From contig MKSW01000038.1 in NCBI GenBank assembly GCA_001897425.1, positions 62,001-126,000 of the forward strand: a stretch of DNA of 64,000 bases. Direction: 5' to 3'. Below, piece by piece: positions 1 to 9,823 of the stretch. Under the pieces are notes generated by a model. It made no database searches. It saw only the letters and a program-made list of their open reading frames with translations, and was not told the DNA's origin. The DNA is from Actinobacteria bacterium 69-20. GTDB lineage: Bacteria > Actinomycetota > Actinomycetes > Mycobacteriales > Nakamurellaceae. The translations under genes were made by a program, and so were the position numbers. Every line of letters starts with the position of its first letter. The stretch's first letter is position 1.

Positions 1-1100
1 GCGATATCGAGCCGCTCGGCGATTGCGACGAGCGTGTCTCTGCCGGTCGTGACATCGATCTCTTCGCCAAGGGCCGCTGATATGGCTCCATACAGTGTGA
101 TGGACGGCCACTCGCCGCCCACGTCGAGTTCCGAGCCGTCGGCCATGGTGACGACCGTCGACCCCGTCGCATCGATCGCCGCATGTTGCACGAGCCGCTT
201 GGTCAAATCGCCGATCCCGTTGTAATCGGTGTATGCCTGATAGCACTCGAGCATCGCGAATTCCGGGGAATGCGACGAGTCGACGCCCTCGTTGCGGAAG
301 TTCCGATTGATCTCGAAGACACGGTCGATGCCGCCGACCACACACCGCTTGAGATACAGTTCCGGCGCAATCCGCAGATATAGGTCCATGTCCATGGCGT
401 TCATATGGGTGACGAACGGCCTAGCGGTGGCGCCGCCCGGCTGGTTCTGCAGCATGGGCGTCTCGACCTCGATGAAGCCGTCGGCCGCAAGCGTCGCGCG
501 CAACGACCGGTTGACGGCGGCACGCAGTTCGACGACCTGGCGGGCCTGCGGTCGCATGACGAGGTCGACGTATCGCTGCCGGACGCGCGTTTCCTCGGAG
601 AGCGGCTTGTGGGCGACAGGCAGCGGACGCACCGCCTTGGCCGCAATTTGCCACGAATCGGCCAGCACGGAGAGCTCGCCACGTTTGGACGTGATCACGG
701 TGCCGGTGACGGCCAGCACGTCACCGAGGTCCACGAGCGCCTTGAAATCCGCGAGCGAGTCTTCGCCGACCGAGGCCACCGAGATCATCACCTGGAGTTC
801 CGTGCCCATCGCGCCGGCGCCGGCTTCCCGGATCATGACGAAACAGAGCTTTCCGGAGTTGCGCAGGAAGATCACGCGGCCGCTGATGGCCACCCGCGTG
901 TCCGTTGCGGTATCCGGCGGAAGGTCGGGGAACTGCGCGCGAACGTCCGCCAACGTGGCAGTCCGCTCGATGGTGACCGGGTACGGCTGCCGCCCGGCGG
1001 CGAGGATCCGGGCTCGCTTGTCCAGGCGGATGCGCATCTGCTCGGGAAGGTCGTCGGATTCGGACACGAGCGACTCCACGGTCTGGTCAGAAGCAGTCAC
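1..1100 (-). CDS. lysS: Lysyl-tRNA synthetase, class II (3' end outside window)
   Basis: Charges tRNA-Lys with lysine in the cytoplasm. About 366 residues are visible from a GTG start; the C-terminal part lies beyond position 1. Residues 80-180 form the N-terminal OB-fold ([16 protein letters not shown]), followed by the class II core: [10 protein letters not shown] (motif 1 region) and the motif 2 stretch [14 protein letters not shown]. The protein begins almost directly with the anticodon-binding module and has no MprF-like membrane domain, so it is LysS rather than a LysX fusion. It reads away from the folate genes, as in M. tuberculosis, but the DUF2520, panC, panD and coaX genes that lie between lysS and the folate cluster there are absent. 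Family assignment is secure. Confidence 0.95.
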   Translation of the reverse strand, partial: MTASDQTVESLVSESDDLPEQMRIRLDKRARILAAGRQPYPVTIERTATLADVRAQFPDLPPDTATDTRVAISGRVIFLRNSGKLCFVMIREAGAGAMGTELQVMISVASVGEDSLADFKALVDLGDVLAVTGTVITSKRGELSVLADSWQIAAKAVRPLPVAHKPLSEETRVRQRYVDLVMRPQARQVVELRAAVNRSLRATLAADGFIEVETPMLQNQPGGATARPFVTHMNAMDMDLYLRIAPELYLKRCVVGGIDRVFEINRNFRNEGVDSSHSPEFAMLECYQAYTDYNGIGDLTKRLVQHAAIDATGSTVVTMADGSELDVGGEWPSITLYGAISAALGEEIDVTTGRDTLVAIAERLDI

Positions 1101-1238
1101 GGGGGTCAAGCCTACTGGGGACGAAGGCGCCGGATCGCGGTCGGCCGCAGCGGCCGTCGGCGGGCGGCCGGGCTACCGAGTATCCGGGCGCGCCAGGTGG
1201 CCGGGCCGGTCGGGCACCTGCGTCGCTGTTCCGGGTCG

Positions 1239-2684
1239 CTATTCCCTGCGGCGGCGGCGCGGGACACCGCTGAGCCCGTAGGCCGCGAGCAGTTCATCGA
1301 CCGAGACCGTCTCGGAGTGGTCGCTCGCGGCTTCCGGTTCGTCGGCGGAGTCAGGCGCTCCGGCCGAGAGGGCCGCCGGAGCCGGGGCGGCCTGCTCCGG
1401 CGCGGCCGGACCGACCTCGGCAGCGGCGTGATGGGCCGGTGTGGACGCCGCAACGGTCGCTTCTTCCGGGGCGGTGGTTTCGGGTATGACGGACGGCGCC
1501 GACAGGTATGACGCGGTTCCGGGTGCACGCCAGGGGTGATGACCCGATGACGGCGGAGGCGGGCTCGCCGGTGGGGTCTCGTCGGCCGGCTGCGCGATAT
1601 CGCTTTCGGTGCCGGCGGTTTCGGACGGGCTCGGCTCCGCAGCGGCATGCCGGAACGGGCGCAGGGCGGCCGCGGGGCGGGCCTGCGGCACAGTGACTGA
1701 CGGCACGGTTGCCGGCGGCGTCCAGGCAACCTCCTGTTCCACGGGAGGCTCCGCCGCGGGCTGCGGAGCGGGTTCGGTGGCGGGCTGCGGGGAACGTTGC
1801 GGGCCGACGTCCGGGACCGGCTCCGATGCGTCCGCCAGGACGGGCTCGGCAACCTGTTCCTCGACCGGTTTCGCGGCCGGCTCGGCCGACTCCGGCACTT
1901 CCGCCAGGACAGGCTCGGTCATCCGTTCCGCGGCCGGTTCCATGGCCTGCTCCACTACGGACTCCACGGGAAGCTCCGCGGTGGAATCCACGAGAGGCTC
2001 CGCGACGAGACCGGGCGCGATCGCCGTGTCCTCGAGCACGGCGACCGCAGCGCTGCGAAGCAGTTCCCGCCCACCGTCCACCTGCCCAGCATGGGTGACC
2101 CGGACGGGCTGGGTGACGTGGTCTCTCTGACCGGCGCGGTCTATCGAAGCGGTGTGGTCTATCTGAGCGGCGGTGCTGATCGAAGCTGCGGCAACCTGAG
2201 CGACCTCGGGTCCGGACAGCATCGACTGTCCCGATCGGAAACGCGCGGATTCCGCGGAGAGTGTCAACCGCGAGACGAGGAGTTCGCCGTCCGCCAGCGA
2301 AGACAGCACATCGGTCAGCCGGTCAAGCTGTTCGCGCAGTTCGGCGATCTGCTGCGACTGTCCGGCCACCATCTGTGCCGCTAGGTCCGCCTCGAACTCG
2401 TGGCGCGCAGACACTTCGCGCTGCAGTTCGAGCTGGTAGGCAACCTGCGCCTCGCCCTCGCGCAGCATGGCGGCCTTCGCGTCACGGCGTGAGCGGGTGA
2501 CCGCGAACGCGGCGATGAGCGCGGCCCACAGCGCGAGCACCACCGCGAGCCGCAGCAGGAGAGGATCCTCCGAGACGACGGCGAGAACCGTGGCGCCAGC
2601 CGCGACCAGGAACCCGATCACGAGCAGAATCCGCAGCATCACCGAGGTCGCACCCCGTGATCGCGCAGATCCGGGCTCATCCAT
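1239..2684 (-). CDS. DUF6779-like two-helix membrane protein with Ala/Pro/Glu-rich tail
   Basis: 481 residues. Two hydrophobic helices lie near residues 16-35 and 44-62, followed by a Gln/Glu-rich probable coiled coil (about 85-125) and a long disordered tail rich in Ala, Pro, Glu and Val, predicted cytoplasmic. It occupies the position of Rv3604c, an Ala/Pro-rich membrane protein next to the DUF3180 and folK genes, so I place it in that family (DUF6779) mainly by context and architecture. Function is unknown; the conserved linkage suggests an envelope role. The tail contains one copy of the TATGACG-type repeat (1507-1531) in antisense orientation. No catalytic motif is visible. Confidence 0.75.
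   Translation of the reverse strand: MDEPGSARSRGATSVMLRILLVIGFLVAAGATVLAVVSEDPLLLRLAVVLALWAALIAAFAVTRSRRDAKAAMLREGEAQVAYQLELQREVSARHEFEADLAAQMVAGQSQQIAELREQLDRLTDVLSSLADGELLVSRLTLSAESARFRSGQSMLSGPEVAQVAAASISTAAQIDHTASIDRAGQRDHVTQPVRVTHAGQVDGGRELLRSAAVAVLEDTAIAPGLVAEPLVDSTAELPVESVVEQAMEPAAERMTEPVLAEVPESAEPAAKPVEEQVAEPVLADASEPVPDVGPQRSPQPATEPAPQPAAEPPVEQEVAWTPPATVPSVTVPQARPAAALRPFRHAAAEPSPSETAGTESDIAQPADETPPASPPPPSSGHHPWRAPGTASYLSAPSVIPETTAPEEATVAASTPAHHAAAEVGPAAPEQAAPAPAALSAGAPDSADEPEAASDHSETVSVDELLAAYGLSGVPRRRRRE
1507..1531 (+). repeat. TATGACG-hairpin element, copy 1 (inside CDS)
   Basis: Core TATGACGCGGTTC (1507-1519), one mismatch to the consensus, followed by a short imperfect palindrome around GTGCAC. 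It lies antisense in the disordered tail of the DUF6779-like gene, where it encodes GTASYL without breaking the frame. Confidence 0.5.
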
Positions 2685-2817
2685 ACCGGCAGACTACCGG
2701 GCCGCCGCACGCCCACCGCACACCGACGCGGGCGGCGCGGCAGGGTTGCGACGAAACTGCGGCACGGGCTGGAACCACCGTTTCCGGCCGCCCGCACCGC
2801 CCGCGGTGCGGCCACCG

Positions 2818-3330
2818 TCATCGGCCCCCCGGCGGATCGACACGTGGTGCACGGCAGCAATATTCGAGCCACAGCGCCCCTGCGAGCAGCACCGCCGCAC
2901 CGACCAAGCCGACGGTCGCCGTGACCGCATCGGCCGCCGCGGCGACCGCGAGTGCCGCTTCGGGCCAGACGAACAACGCGAACCCGAGCCACAGGCCGAT
3001 GAGCGCCGCCGCGGCCAACGCCGAGGCCTTCGCGACGCTGAGCGCGCGGGCGGCCACCAGGGGCGGCACCGGCGACACCGGCGGCCTGGGCGGACGGGAC
3101 GACGCGTCCTGGTCGACATGGCGCGACCGGATGCGGCTGCGCAGGCCCCACCCCGCGATGGCCTCGCCGATTCCCAGCAGCCCCGCCGACACGCCCGCGA
3201 ACCGGGGCAGTCGCGGGATCGAGCTGTAATTGAACCGGGTGAGCAGGTAGGCGCCGACGCCGGCGACGGCAGCCACGATCACCAGGTCCCGAATCCGGGT
3301 CGGCCCGAGACCGGTGTCGTTACGCGCCAA
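2818..3330 (-). CDS. DUF3180 family membrane protein
   Basis: About 170 residues with four hydrophobic segments: one in the first 30 residues (RDLVIVAAVAGVGAYLLTRF), a second at AGVSAGLLGIGEAIAGWG, and a pair near the C-terminus. The short N-terminal GPTRIRDL stretch and four-helix layout fit DUF3180 (Rv3605c-like), always found downstream of folK in this order. No function is established. The start is uncertain: the TTG chosen here overlaps folK by 11 bp, while an in-frame ATG at 3360 and a TTG at 3372 would add 10-14 residues; none has a strong ribosome-binding site. It is probably translated by coupling to folK. The C-terminal tail after the last helix is Arg/Pro-rich. Confidence 0.8.
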   Translation of the reverse strand: MARNDTGLGPTRIRDLVIVAAVAGVGAYLLTRFNYSSIPRLPRFAGVSAGLLGIGEAIAGWGLRSRIRSRHVDQDASSRPPRPPVSPVPPLVAARALSVAKASALAAAALIGLWLGFALFVWPEAALAVAAAADAVTATVGLVGAAVLLAGALWLEYCCRAPRVDPPGGR

Positions 3331-3889
3331 GGCTGCCCACTCGCTCGATCCCCGAGACATCCAGTGCGGCAATGAGATCCACGATCGGCCCGTGGTTCGG
3401 GAGTACCGCCGCCGGCTGGATCTCCGCCCATGGCACGAGCACGAAGCCGCGTCCGAACGCCCGCGGGTGCGGCAGGATCAGGTTCGGATCGTCCGAGATC
3501 ACCGGTTCGGTGTCCGGCACGCGAACATCGTCATACTCGGATGTGGGGCCTTCACCGGAGCGAGCGGGGCGGTCGGTTCCGGTCGGTCGCTGCCACACGG
3601 CGATCACATCGACGTCGAGAGTCCTCGGCCCCCAACGGCTCTCGCGCCGACGGCCGGCAGCTTGTTCAAGGGTCTGGGCGCGCCGCCACCATCCACCGGC
3701 GTCGGTCGCGTCGTCGGTGACGATCGCCGTGAGGTTGAGGAAATCGTCCTGCGGCACCGGCCCCCATGGCGGGGTTCGGTACAGGCCGGACACCGACGCG
3801 AGGACGGGACGCAGCGTCGTGACCGCGGCGGCCAGATACTCCCTGGGCTCGCCCATGTTCGAGCCCAGGGAGAGGACGGCGGTCGTCAT
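3320..3889 (-). CDS. folK: 2-amino-4-hydroxy-6-hydroxymethyldihydropteridine pyrophosphokinase
   Basis: Transfers pyrophosphate from ATP to 6-hydroxymethyl-7,8-dihydropterin, making the substrate of FolP. 189 residues, slightly long. Family signatures are LSLGSNMG at the N-terminus, [22 protein letters not shown] and [18 protein letters not shown]. The extra length sits in the loop between DVDVI and LILPHP, which in most FolK proteins is short; here it is about 40 residues and contains the repeat element at 3505-3540 read in sense as [11 protein letters not shown]. The ATG overlaps the end of folB by 4 bp (ATGA), so translation is coupled. Confidence 0.95.
   Translation of the reverse strand: MTTAVLSLGSNMGEPREYLAAAVTTLRPVLASVSGLYRTPPWGPVPQDDFLNLTAIVTDDATDAGGWWRRAQTLEQAAGRRRESRWGPRTLDVDVIAVWQRPTGTDRPARSGEGPTSEYDDVRVPDTEPVISDDPNLILPHPRAFGRGFVLVPWAEIQPAAVLPNHGPIVDLIAALDVSGIERVGSLGA
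3505..3540 (-). repeat. TATGACG-hairpin element, copy 2 (inside folK)
   Basis: On the minus strand the core is TATGACGATGTTC (3523-3535, exact match to consensus). It is followed by a stem GTTCG ... CGAAC (3522-3526 with 3505-3509) enclosing GTG ... CAC. It lies in the variable, enlarged loop of FolK and is read through in frame as YDDVR. Confidence 0.75.
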
Positions 3890-4329
3890 CGGCGGGCGTC
3901 CGCTGCTCGATCGGACCGCTGCCGAGCGTTGTCCGGCAGTGCATCTTCGGGCAGAGCATCCACGGGCCGTGCGGACCTGCGCACGGTGACCGCGACATCG
4001 GCGAACTGGAGCGGTATCGGAGCCTGCGGCTTGTGGACCGTGACCTCGACGGTGTCCACCGGCCAGCGGGCGATCACCTCGTTCGCGATCTGGCCGGCAA
4101 CGGCCTCGATCAGGTTCCGCGGCGCCCCGGCGACGACACCCTGCACGAGGCCGGCCAGCTCGCCGTAATCCAAGGTCGACGCGAGGTCATCATCGCGTGC
4201 CGCGCCGGCCAGGTCGAGCCAGGCGGTGACGTCGATGACGAAATCCTGCCCATCGCGTTTCTCGTGATCGAAGACTCCGTGGTGACCGCGGACGGTGAGC
4301 CCCGTCAGAGTGATGTGATCACCGATCAT
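3886..4329 (-). CDS. folB: Dihydroneopterin aldolase
   Basis: Converts 7,8-dihydroneopterin to 6-hydroxymethyl-7,8-dihydropterin and glycolaldehyde. 147 residues. Conserved features are [18 protein letters not shown] at the N-terminus (with the catalytic-loop Glu), [21 protein letters not shown] with its conserved Glu, and [13 protein letters not shown] with the catalytic Lys. The C-terminal 25 residues are charged and outside the family core. It lies between folP and folK with a 4-bp overlap to folK and 3 bp from the folP stop, so the four genes folP-folB-folK-DUF3180 form one translationally coupled set. Confidence 0.95.
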   Translation of the reverse strand: MIGDHITLTGLTVRGHHGVFDHEKRDGQDFVIDVTAWLDLAGAARDDDLASTLDYGELAGLVQGVVAGAPRNLIEAVAGQIANEVIARWPVDTVEVTVHKPQAPIPLQFADVAVTVRRSARPVDALPEDALPDNARQRSDRAADARR

Positions 4330-4332
4330 CCG

Positions 4333-5346
4333 TCACACCCCCGCCTGCTGCGGGGCGCCGACCGGATGCGGTGGCCGGGTTCCCACGCCCGACGGCAGCC
4401 ACGACGTGTCGTGCGCCGATGCTGCCGATGCTTCCAAGGGCCGGACCCGCGGGGACTCGGCGGCAGGCACGAGGGGCACCGCCGGCGATGAAGTGCCAGG
4501 GCCCTCCGCGACGCCGGACAGGGTCCCCATGGCCGACGCCACGGCCAACGCGTCTGCGGTGGACCGTGCGTCGTGCACACGCACCGCCCACACGCCCTGC
4601 TCGGCGGCAAGCAGACTGATGGCGGCAGTGGCGATCTCGCGCCCGTCCGGCGGTCGCGGCGTCCCGTCCCGGCCGGCGAGCAGCGAGCCCAGGAACCGCT
4701 TTCGCGACGCGCCGATGAGGATCGGCCACCCGGTCCGCACCAGCTCGTCGAGCCGGCGCAGCACCTCCCAGTTGTGCTCTGCCTCCTTCGCGAAGCCGAG
4801 CCCCGGGTCGAGGATGAGGCTCCGCTCGTCCACCCCGGCAGCCACTGCGGCATCGACCCGGAGGCGCAGCTCACGGGTCACATCGGCAACCACGTCGCCG
4901 TAGTGGGCAAGGCTCTGCATGACGTCGCTCGGCCCGCGCCAGTGCATGAGGATCCAGGGCACTCGAGCGGCGGCCACCACCCGTGCCATATCGGGATCGG
5001 CCATGCCGCCCGATACGTCGTTCACGATGGCGACCCCGACGTCGATCGCGGCCTCAGCGACCGCGGCGCGGCTGGTGTCGACGGAACACGTCACGCCCGC
5101 CGCGGTCAGTGCGGCGATCACCGGCACCACCCGTGCCCGCTCGGTCGCCGCGTCGACGCGATGCGCGCCGGGGCGGGTCGACTCGCCGCCCACATCTACG
5201 ATGGCCGCTCCGTCGGCGACGAGCTGTAGGCCATGGGCGATCGCCGCGTCGGTATCGAGCCATTTGCCGCCGTCGGAGAACGAGTCCGGCGTCACGTTCA
5301 CCACGCCGATCACCCACGGCGTCGGCCCATGCGCGGGCACCAGCAT
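4333..5346 (-). CDS. folP: Dihydropteroate synthase
   Basis: Condenses 4-aminobenzoate with hydroxymethyldihydropterin pyrophosphate; target of sulfonamides. 337 residues from the ATG chosen here. TIM-barrel signatures are VIGVVNVTPDSFSDGG (residues about 10-25), GGESTRPGAHRVD, IVNDVSGG, LILDPGLGFAKE and LIGASRKRFLG. The C-terminal 60 residues are Pro/Ala-rich and beyond the usual family end. A longer frame upstream would overlap ftsH; the ATG at 5346 leaves 46 bp after the ftsH stop and puts the first strand at the expected place. A GTG three codons upstream is an alternative. In mycobacteria folE separates ftsH from folP; here there is none. Confidence 0.94.
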   Translation of the reverse strand: MLVPAHGPTPWVIGVVNVTPDSFSDGGKWLDTDAAIAHGLQLVADGAAIVDVGGESTRPGAHRVDAATERARVVPVIAALTAAGVTCSVDTSRAAVAEAAIDVGVAIVNDVSGGMADPDMARVVAAARVPWILMHWRGPSDVMQSLAHYGDVVADVTRELRLRVDAAVAAGVDERSLILDPGLGFAKEAEHNWEVLRRLDELVRTGWPILIGASRKRFLGSLLAGRDGTPRPPDGREIATAAISLLAAEQGVWAVRVHDARSTADALAVASAMGTLSGVAEGPGTSSPAVPLVPAAESPRVRPLEASAASAHDTSWLPSGVGTRPPHPVGAPQQAGV

Positions 5347-5392
5347 CGCCGTCACCGACCCATCGGCCGGAGGCGACCGGCAAGACGCACCG

Positions 5393-7897
5393 TTACCTGC
5401 CCTCGGGCGGCGCCCACGGGTCGGCACTGTCGGTGCCGGACTTGTCGGTCATGGGCTTGTCGTTCATAGAACCCGAATCACCACGGTCGCCCGAATGCTT
5501 GGGCGAGCCGGCGCCAAACGCGCCATCCGGCGATGCAGTGCCGCCTACTCGGCCCGCGCCCGGGACAGCGCCGTGATCCGGGGCGGCTGGCGGCGCGTAC
5601 CCGTTCGTATGCGCGGCACCCGGCGCGGCTCCTGCGCCGTGGTTCGGCGCGGTGGGAATCGGCTGCGTCTGCGCGGGATGGCCAGGCACCGCGTGGGCCG
5701 GCGCCGGCTGTCCTTGGCCGGGCTGCGGGCCCCAGCCCGGCATCGGTCCGAGCGGCCCCGGCAGCACGCCGCCGGACCAGTTCGGTGGCGCGTCGTATCC
5801 GCCGGCCGCCGGCTGCCCGGGATACGGGGCGCCGTACGGCTGCCCCGGGTAGCCCGGGCCGGGAACCACGCCCGGGTACGGCCCGCCGGGCTGCCCCGGC
5901 GCAGCAGCGGCACCGACCGGGACCGGCACCTCGGAGCTGCGGGGTTTTCTCGGCGGGGGCGGCGGCGGCCACGGTTCGCCGCGTTCGATGGCCAGTTCCC
6001 CGGGGGTCTTGATCGGCGGCCGGTCGGACGGCATGCGCGATCCGAAGTCGTCGAAGTCGGTGATCCGCGGCCGCTTCTTCACGTCCGCGAAGATCACCTC
6101 GAGTTCCTTGCGCTCGACCGTCTCCTTCTCGAGCAGCACGCCCGCGAGCCGGTCCAGCACATCCCGATTGGAGTCGAGCACCGCCCACGCCTCGTTGTGC
6201 GCCGCTTCGATGAGAGCCCGGATCTCCTCGTCGATCTCGCGCGCGGCCTCGATCGAGTACTCGGCCTGGTGACCGTAGGTGCGGCCGAGGAACGGTTCGT
6301 CATCCCCGGTGCCGTACTTCACGGCGCCGAGCTTCGCGCTCATGCCGAATTCGGTGACCATCGATCGAGCGATCTTGGTGGCCATCGCGATATCGGACGA
6401 TGCGCCGGTGGTCGGCTCGGCGAACACCAGCTCCTCCGCCGCCCGACCGCCCAACGCCATCACCAGACGGGCGATCATCTCGGACCGCGTCATGATCGAT
6501 TTGTCGTCCTCCGGCACCACCAGGGCGTGCCCGCCGGTGCGGCCGCGCGGCTGGATCGTCACCTTGTAGACGGGCTCCAGGCCGGGCATCGCCCACGCGG
6601 CGAGCGCATGCCCGCCCTCGTGGTACGCGGTGATCTTCTTCTCCTGCTCGGAGATCAGCCGGCCCTTGCGCGCCGGCCCGCCGACCACCCGGTCGACGGA
6701 CTCCTCCAGCGCCTTGCCGGTGATCAGGGTGCCGTGCTCGCGGGCGGTGAGCAGCGCCGCCTCGTTGATCACGTTCGCGAGATCGGCGCCGGACATGCCC
6801 ACGGTCCGCTTCGCCAGCGCGTGGAAGTCGGCATCGGCGGCGAACGGTTTGCCCTTCGCGTGCACGGCGAGGATCGCCTCCCGGCCGCGCAGGTCCGGGT
6901 TGCCGACGGGGATCTGCCGGTCGAAACGGCCCGGCCGGAGCAGTGCCGGGTCGAGGATGTCCGGCCGGTTCGTCGCGGCGATCATGATGATGTTCGCCTT
7001 CGTCTCGAACCCGTCCATCTCCACCAGCAGCTGGTTCAGCGTCTGCTCGCGCTCGTCGTGGCCGCCGCCCATGCCGGCGCCACGATGCCGGCCCACGGCG
7101 TCGATCTCGTCGACGAACACGATCGCCGGCGCGTTGGCCTTCGCCTGTTCGAACAGGTCGCGCACCCGGGAAGCACCGACACCCACGAACATCTCCACGA
7201 AATCCGACCCGGAGATCGAGTAGAACGGCACCCCGGCCTCACCGGCCACGGCCCGGGCGAGCAGCGTCTTGCCGGTGCCCGGCGGCCCGTACAGCAACAC
7301 ACCCTTCGGGATCTTCGCGCCGAGCGCCTGGTACCGCGCCGGATTCTGCAGGAAGTCGCGGATCTCGTCGAGCTCCTCCACCGCCTCGTCCGCGCCGGCG
7401 ACGTCCGAGAACTTCGTCACCGGCATGTCTTTGGAGAGCAGTTTGGCCTTGGACTTGCCGAACTGGAGCACCCGGTTCCCGCCGCCCTGGGCATTGTTCA
7501 TCATCCAGAACAGGAACAGCAGGATCAGGCCGATGGGAATCAGATAGATGAACAGGGAGAGCAACGCCGACTCCGTGGAGTACGTGACGTTATATCCGTT
7601 CGCCGGCTTGGCGGCGATCACCGCGTCGAAGATCTTCTCCGACGCGTTCGCCGGATAGATCGAATAGATCTGGCTGGCATTGTCGACCGGCTTCTTCAGC
7701 GTCAACCGCAGTTGCTGCTGCTTGTCGTCGATGATCGCCGAGCTGATGTTGCTGTCGCTGAGTTGCGTCATCGCCACCGACGTGTCCACCTGGGTGTACC
7801 CACGCGTGTCGTCGGACAGGTAGGAGTACGCCATGTATGCGACCAGCGCCACGACGATCCACACGAGTGGCGAGCGGAGTAGGCGTTTGCGATCCAT
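5393..7897 (-). CDS. ftsH: ATP-dependent zinc metalloprotease FtsH
   Basis: Membrane-anchored AAA+ protease that extracts and degrades membrane and some soluble proteins. 834 residues. Transmembrane helices at residues 10-26 and 112-133 flank the extracytoplasmic domain. The AAA module has Walker A GPPGTGKT (204-211), Walker [13 protein letters not shown] and the SRH; the zinc site is HEGGH (426-430). After about residue 640 the protein continues for roughly 190 residues as a Pro/Gly-rich tail ([19 protein letters not shown]), as in mycobacterial FtsH but long. The start is ATG 7897, placing the first helix directly at the N-terminus; an upstream in-frame start at 8008 adds only Arg-rich sequence. 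Confidence 0.96.
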   Translation of the reverse strand: MDRKRLLRSPLVWIVVALVAYMAYSYLSDDTRGYTQVDTSVAMTQLSDSNISSAIIDDKQQQLRLTLKKPVDNASQIYSIYPANASEKIFDAVIAAKPANGYNVTYSTESALLSLFIYLIPIGLILLFLFWMMNNAQGGGNRVLQFGKSKAKLLSKDMPVTKFSDVAGADEAVEELDEIRDFLQNPARYQALGAKIPKGVLLYGPPGTGKTLLARAVAGEAGVPFYSISGSDFVEMFVGVGASRVRDLFEQAKANAPAIVFVDEIDAVGRHRGAGMGGGHDEREQTLNQLLVEMDGFETKANIIMIAATNRPDILDPALLRPGRFDRQIPVGNPDLRGREAILAVHAKGKPFAADADFHALAKRTVGMSGADLANVINEAALLTAREHGTLITGKALEESVDRVVGGPARKGRLISEQEKKITAYHEGGHALAAWAMPGLEPVYKVTIQPRGRTGGHALVVPEDDKSIMTRSEMIARLVMALGGRAAEELVFAEPTTGASSDIAMATKIARSMVTEFGMSAKLGAVKYGTGDDEPFLGRTYGHQAEYSIEAAREIDEEIRALIEAAHNEAWAVLDSNRDVLDRLAGVLLEKETVERKELEVIFADVKKRPRITDFDDFGSRMPSDRPPIKTPGELAIERGEPWPPPPPPRKPRSSEVPVPVGAAAAPGQPGGPYPGVVPGPGYPGQPYGAPYPGQPAAGGYDAPPNWSGGVLPGPLGPMPGWGPQPGQGQPAPAHAVPGHPAQTQPIPTAPNHGAGAAPGAAHTNGYAPPAAPDHGAVPGAGRVGGTASPDGAFGAGSPKHSGDRGDSGSMNDKPMTDKSGTDSADPWAPPEGR

Positions 7898-8111
7898 GCG
7901 ATGTGCGGCCACGTCTCGCGGCCTCGACCCTCCCGTAGTCCTGACGAGCGCGAAGATCGGTGGCTGCTCCGCGCGAGGCCGCCGGACGCGTGTCAGGCGC
8001 CCTGCCACGCGACCCAGCCGTGGCCAGCCCGCGCAGCATACGACCGTAGACTGCTAGCCTACCGTTTACCAACGGCCGAAGTGGCAGCGTAACCGTGCTA
8101 CCGATACGCCC

Positions 8112-8765
8112 TCAGCGATACATGTGTTCGGCGAGCAGCCCCACGAACGGCAGGTCGCGATACCGCTCCGCGTAATCGAGCCCATAGCCGACGACGAACT
8201 CCGGCGGAATGTCGAATCCGACATACTTGACATCGATGTCCGTCGTGACGGCGGCCGGTTTGCGCAGCAGCGCCACGACATCGATGGAGGCGGCCCCCCG
8301 CGACGCCAGGTTCTTGTGCAGCCAGGACAGCGTCAGCCCCGAATCGATGATGTCCTCGACGATGATCACGCGCCGCCCGGTGATGTCCCGGTCGAGGTCC
8401 TTGAGGATCCGCACCACGCCGGACGACGAGGTCGCCGAGCCGTACGACGACACCGCCATGAATTCGAGTTCCGCGGGGATCGGCAGCGCCCGCACGAAAT
8501 CCGTCAGGAACATGACGGCGCCCTTGAGCACGCACACCAGCACGGGCGGCTGTTCGCCGACGTGGTCGTCGGCCACCGCGCGAGCGAGCTCAGAGACCTT
8601 GGCCTGCAACATCTCCGCCGGGATCAGCATCGCCTTCAACTCGCCGGCGTACCCGTAGGCAACGCCGGGATCGGCCCCCTCGGTCACGGGGATGGCATCG
8701 TCGGTACTCAGCACGGTGGTCAGCGTGCGCCGCCGCTCCGTCGCCTGGGCGCTATCGGTGCTCAT
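8112..8765 (-). CDS. hpt: Hypoxanthine phosphoribosyltransferase
   Basis: Purine salvage: converts hypoxanthine (and guanine) plus PRPP to IMP or GMP. 217 residues from ATG 8765, with a roughly 35-residue N-terminal extension before the core starts at IPAEMLQAKVSELARAV. Key motifs are CVLKGAVMFLTDFVR, the flexible-loop SSYG, and the PRPP-binding VIIVEDIIDSGLTL with its two acidic residues. It follows tilS with a 14-bp overlap on the same strand. The order hpt-tilS-zinc protease-dacB matches Rv3624c-Rv3627c. Confidence 0.95.
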   Translation of the reverse strand: MSTDSAQATERRRTLTTVLSTDDAIPVTEGADPGVAYGYAGELKAMLIPAEMLQAKVSELARAVADDHVGEQPPVLVCVLKGAVMFLTDFVRALPIPAELEFMAVSSYGSATSSSGVVRILKDLDRDITGRRVIIVEDIIDSGLTLSWLHKNLASRGAASIDVVALLRKPAAVTTDIDVKYVGFDIPPEFVVGYGLDYAERYRDLPFVGLLAEHMYR

Positions 8766-9798
8766 GACGCACAGCCTGCCACCCCGCCTGGTCCGGATGC
8801 GCATCCGGGGTTGCCGGCCGCAGGGCGAGCACCGCCCGGCGTCGCACCGCGTCGATCGCCCCGGGCAGCCGCACCGACTGCCCCGTCCGACCGCGTATGA
8901 CGATGTTCTCGAGCGATACCAGGTTCCGGAAGGTGAGCGTCGTGATGCCCTGCTGCTGCGCGGCCCAGGTGCGCAGTGCCCGCCGCCGCACAGCACTCGG
9001 CCAGCCGGCGAGCCCCGGGCAGTCGAGATCGCCGTCGCTACCGCAGTTCTCGGACAGCGCCCGCCCGGCGATCTCGTCCAGGGCGGCGAGGTCGTCGCGC
9101 ATCAACTCGGCCGTACGCACAAGAGCCGAGATCACACCGCCGCCGAGCACATCGTCCATCAGCGGCAGCACCTCCCGGCGCAGCCGCACCCGGGTGAATG
9201 CCGGGTTCTCGTTGTGCGGATCCCGCCACGGGTCGAGACCGATAGCCGCACAGGCATTCTCGGTTTCGGCGCGACGGATTCCGAGAAACGGCCTGCCCCA
9301 GGGGTTTCGCCATGGGCACATGCCCGCGATGGACCTAGGCCCGGATCCCCGGGCGAGCCCGAGCAGCACGCTCTCCGCCTGGTCGTCGGCCGTGTGCGCG
9401 AGCAGCACGGCGGCGTGCGGGTCGATGGATCGGGCCAGAGCACGCAGCGCGGCATATCGCGCGGCCCGCGCCGCCGCCTCCACTCCGCCCGGGCCCGACG
9501 CGTCCACCGTGAGCACGTCGACCCGACCGAACCCCATGCGGGACAGGCGATCCGACACCTGATCCGCGACGTCGGCCGAGCCCGGCTGCAAGGCGTGGTC
9601 GACGACCGCCGCGCTGAGCGCGCGATCCGGGCGCGCGGCCAGCGCCGCACCGGCGAGCGCCAGCGAATCGGCCCCGCCGGAGCAGGCCACCACCAGCGGC
9701 GCACCGGCGGGCGCGTAGGGCGCGGCGCACCAGTGCTGCACGGCGCGGGTCACGGCGTGGCCGGCCAGGCCGGACACGTCGATCGGTGCCGCCGGCAT
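8752..9798 (-). CDS. tilS: tRNA(Ile)-lysidine synthase
   Basis: Modifies C34 of the CAU anticodon of tRNA-Ile to lysidine, allowing AUA decoding; essential in most bacteria. 348 residues. The PP-loop ATP-binding motif SGGADS is at residues 40-45, followed by VDHALQPGS, AHTADDQAESVLLGLARGSG and the RPFL(G)IRRAE segment. The C-terminal part ends in a GQSVRLPG motif. It overlaps hpt by 14 bp. Position 8896-8908 on the opposite strand matches the repeat core exactly but has no hairpin and falls in a fairly conserved stretch (ENIVIRG), so I do not count it as a copy. Confidence 0.94.
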   Translation of the reverse strand: MPAAPIDVSGLAGHAVTRAVQHWCAAPYAPAGAPLVVACSGGADSLALAGAALAARPDRALSAAVVDHALQPGSADVADQVSDRLSRMGFGRVDVLTVDASGPGGVEAAARAARYAALRALARSIDPHAAVLLAHTADDQAESVLLGLARGSGPRSIAGMCPWRNPWGRPFLGIRRAETENACAAIGLDPWRDPHNENPAFTRVRLRREVLPLMDDVLGGGVISALVRTAELMRDDLAALDEIAGRALSENCGSDGDLDCPGLAGWPSAVRRRALRTWAAQQQGITTLTFRNLVSLENIVIRGRTGQSVRLPGAIDAVRRRAVLALRPATPDAHPDQAGWQAVRHEHR

Positions 9799-9823
9799 CG
9801 CTCCCGCCTCTCAGCTCCACATC

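Noticed and set aside
4919-7882. A 987-residue plus-strand frame
   Set aside because: It is antisense to ftsH and folP, whose protein motifs are unmistakable.
8896-8908. Exact match to the repeat core inside tilS
   Set aside because: There is no hairpin next to it and it falls in a fairly conserved part of the protein, so a chance match is more likely than a sixteenth copy.
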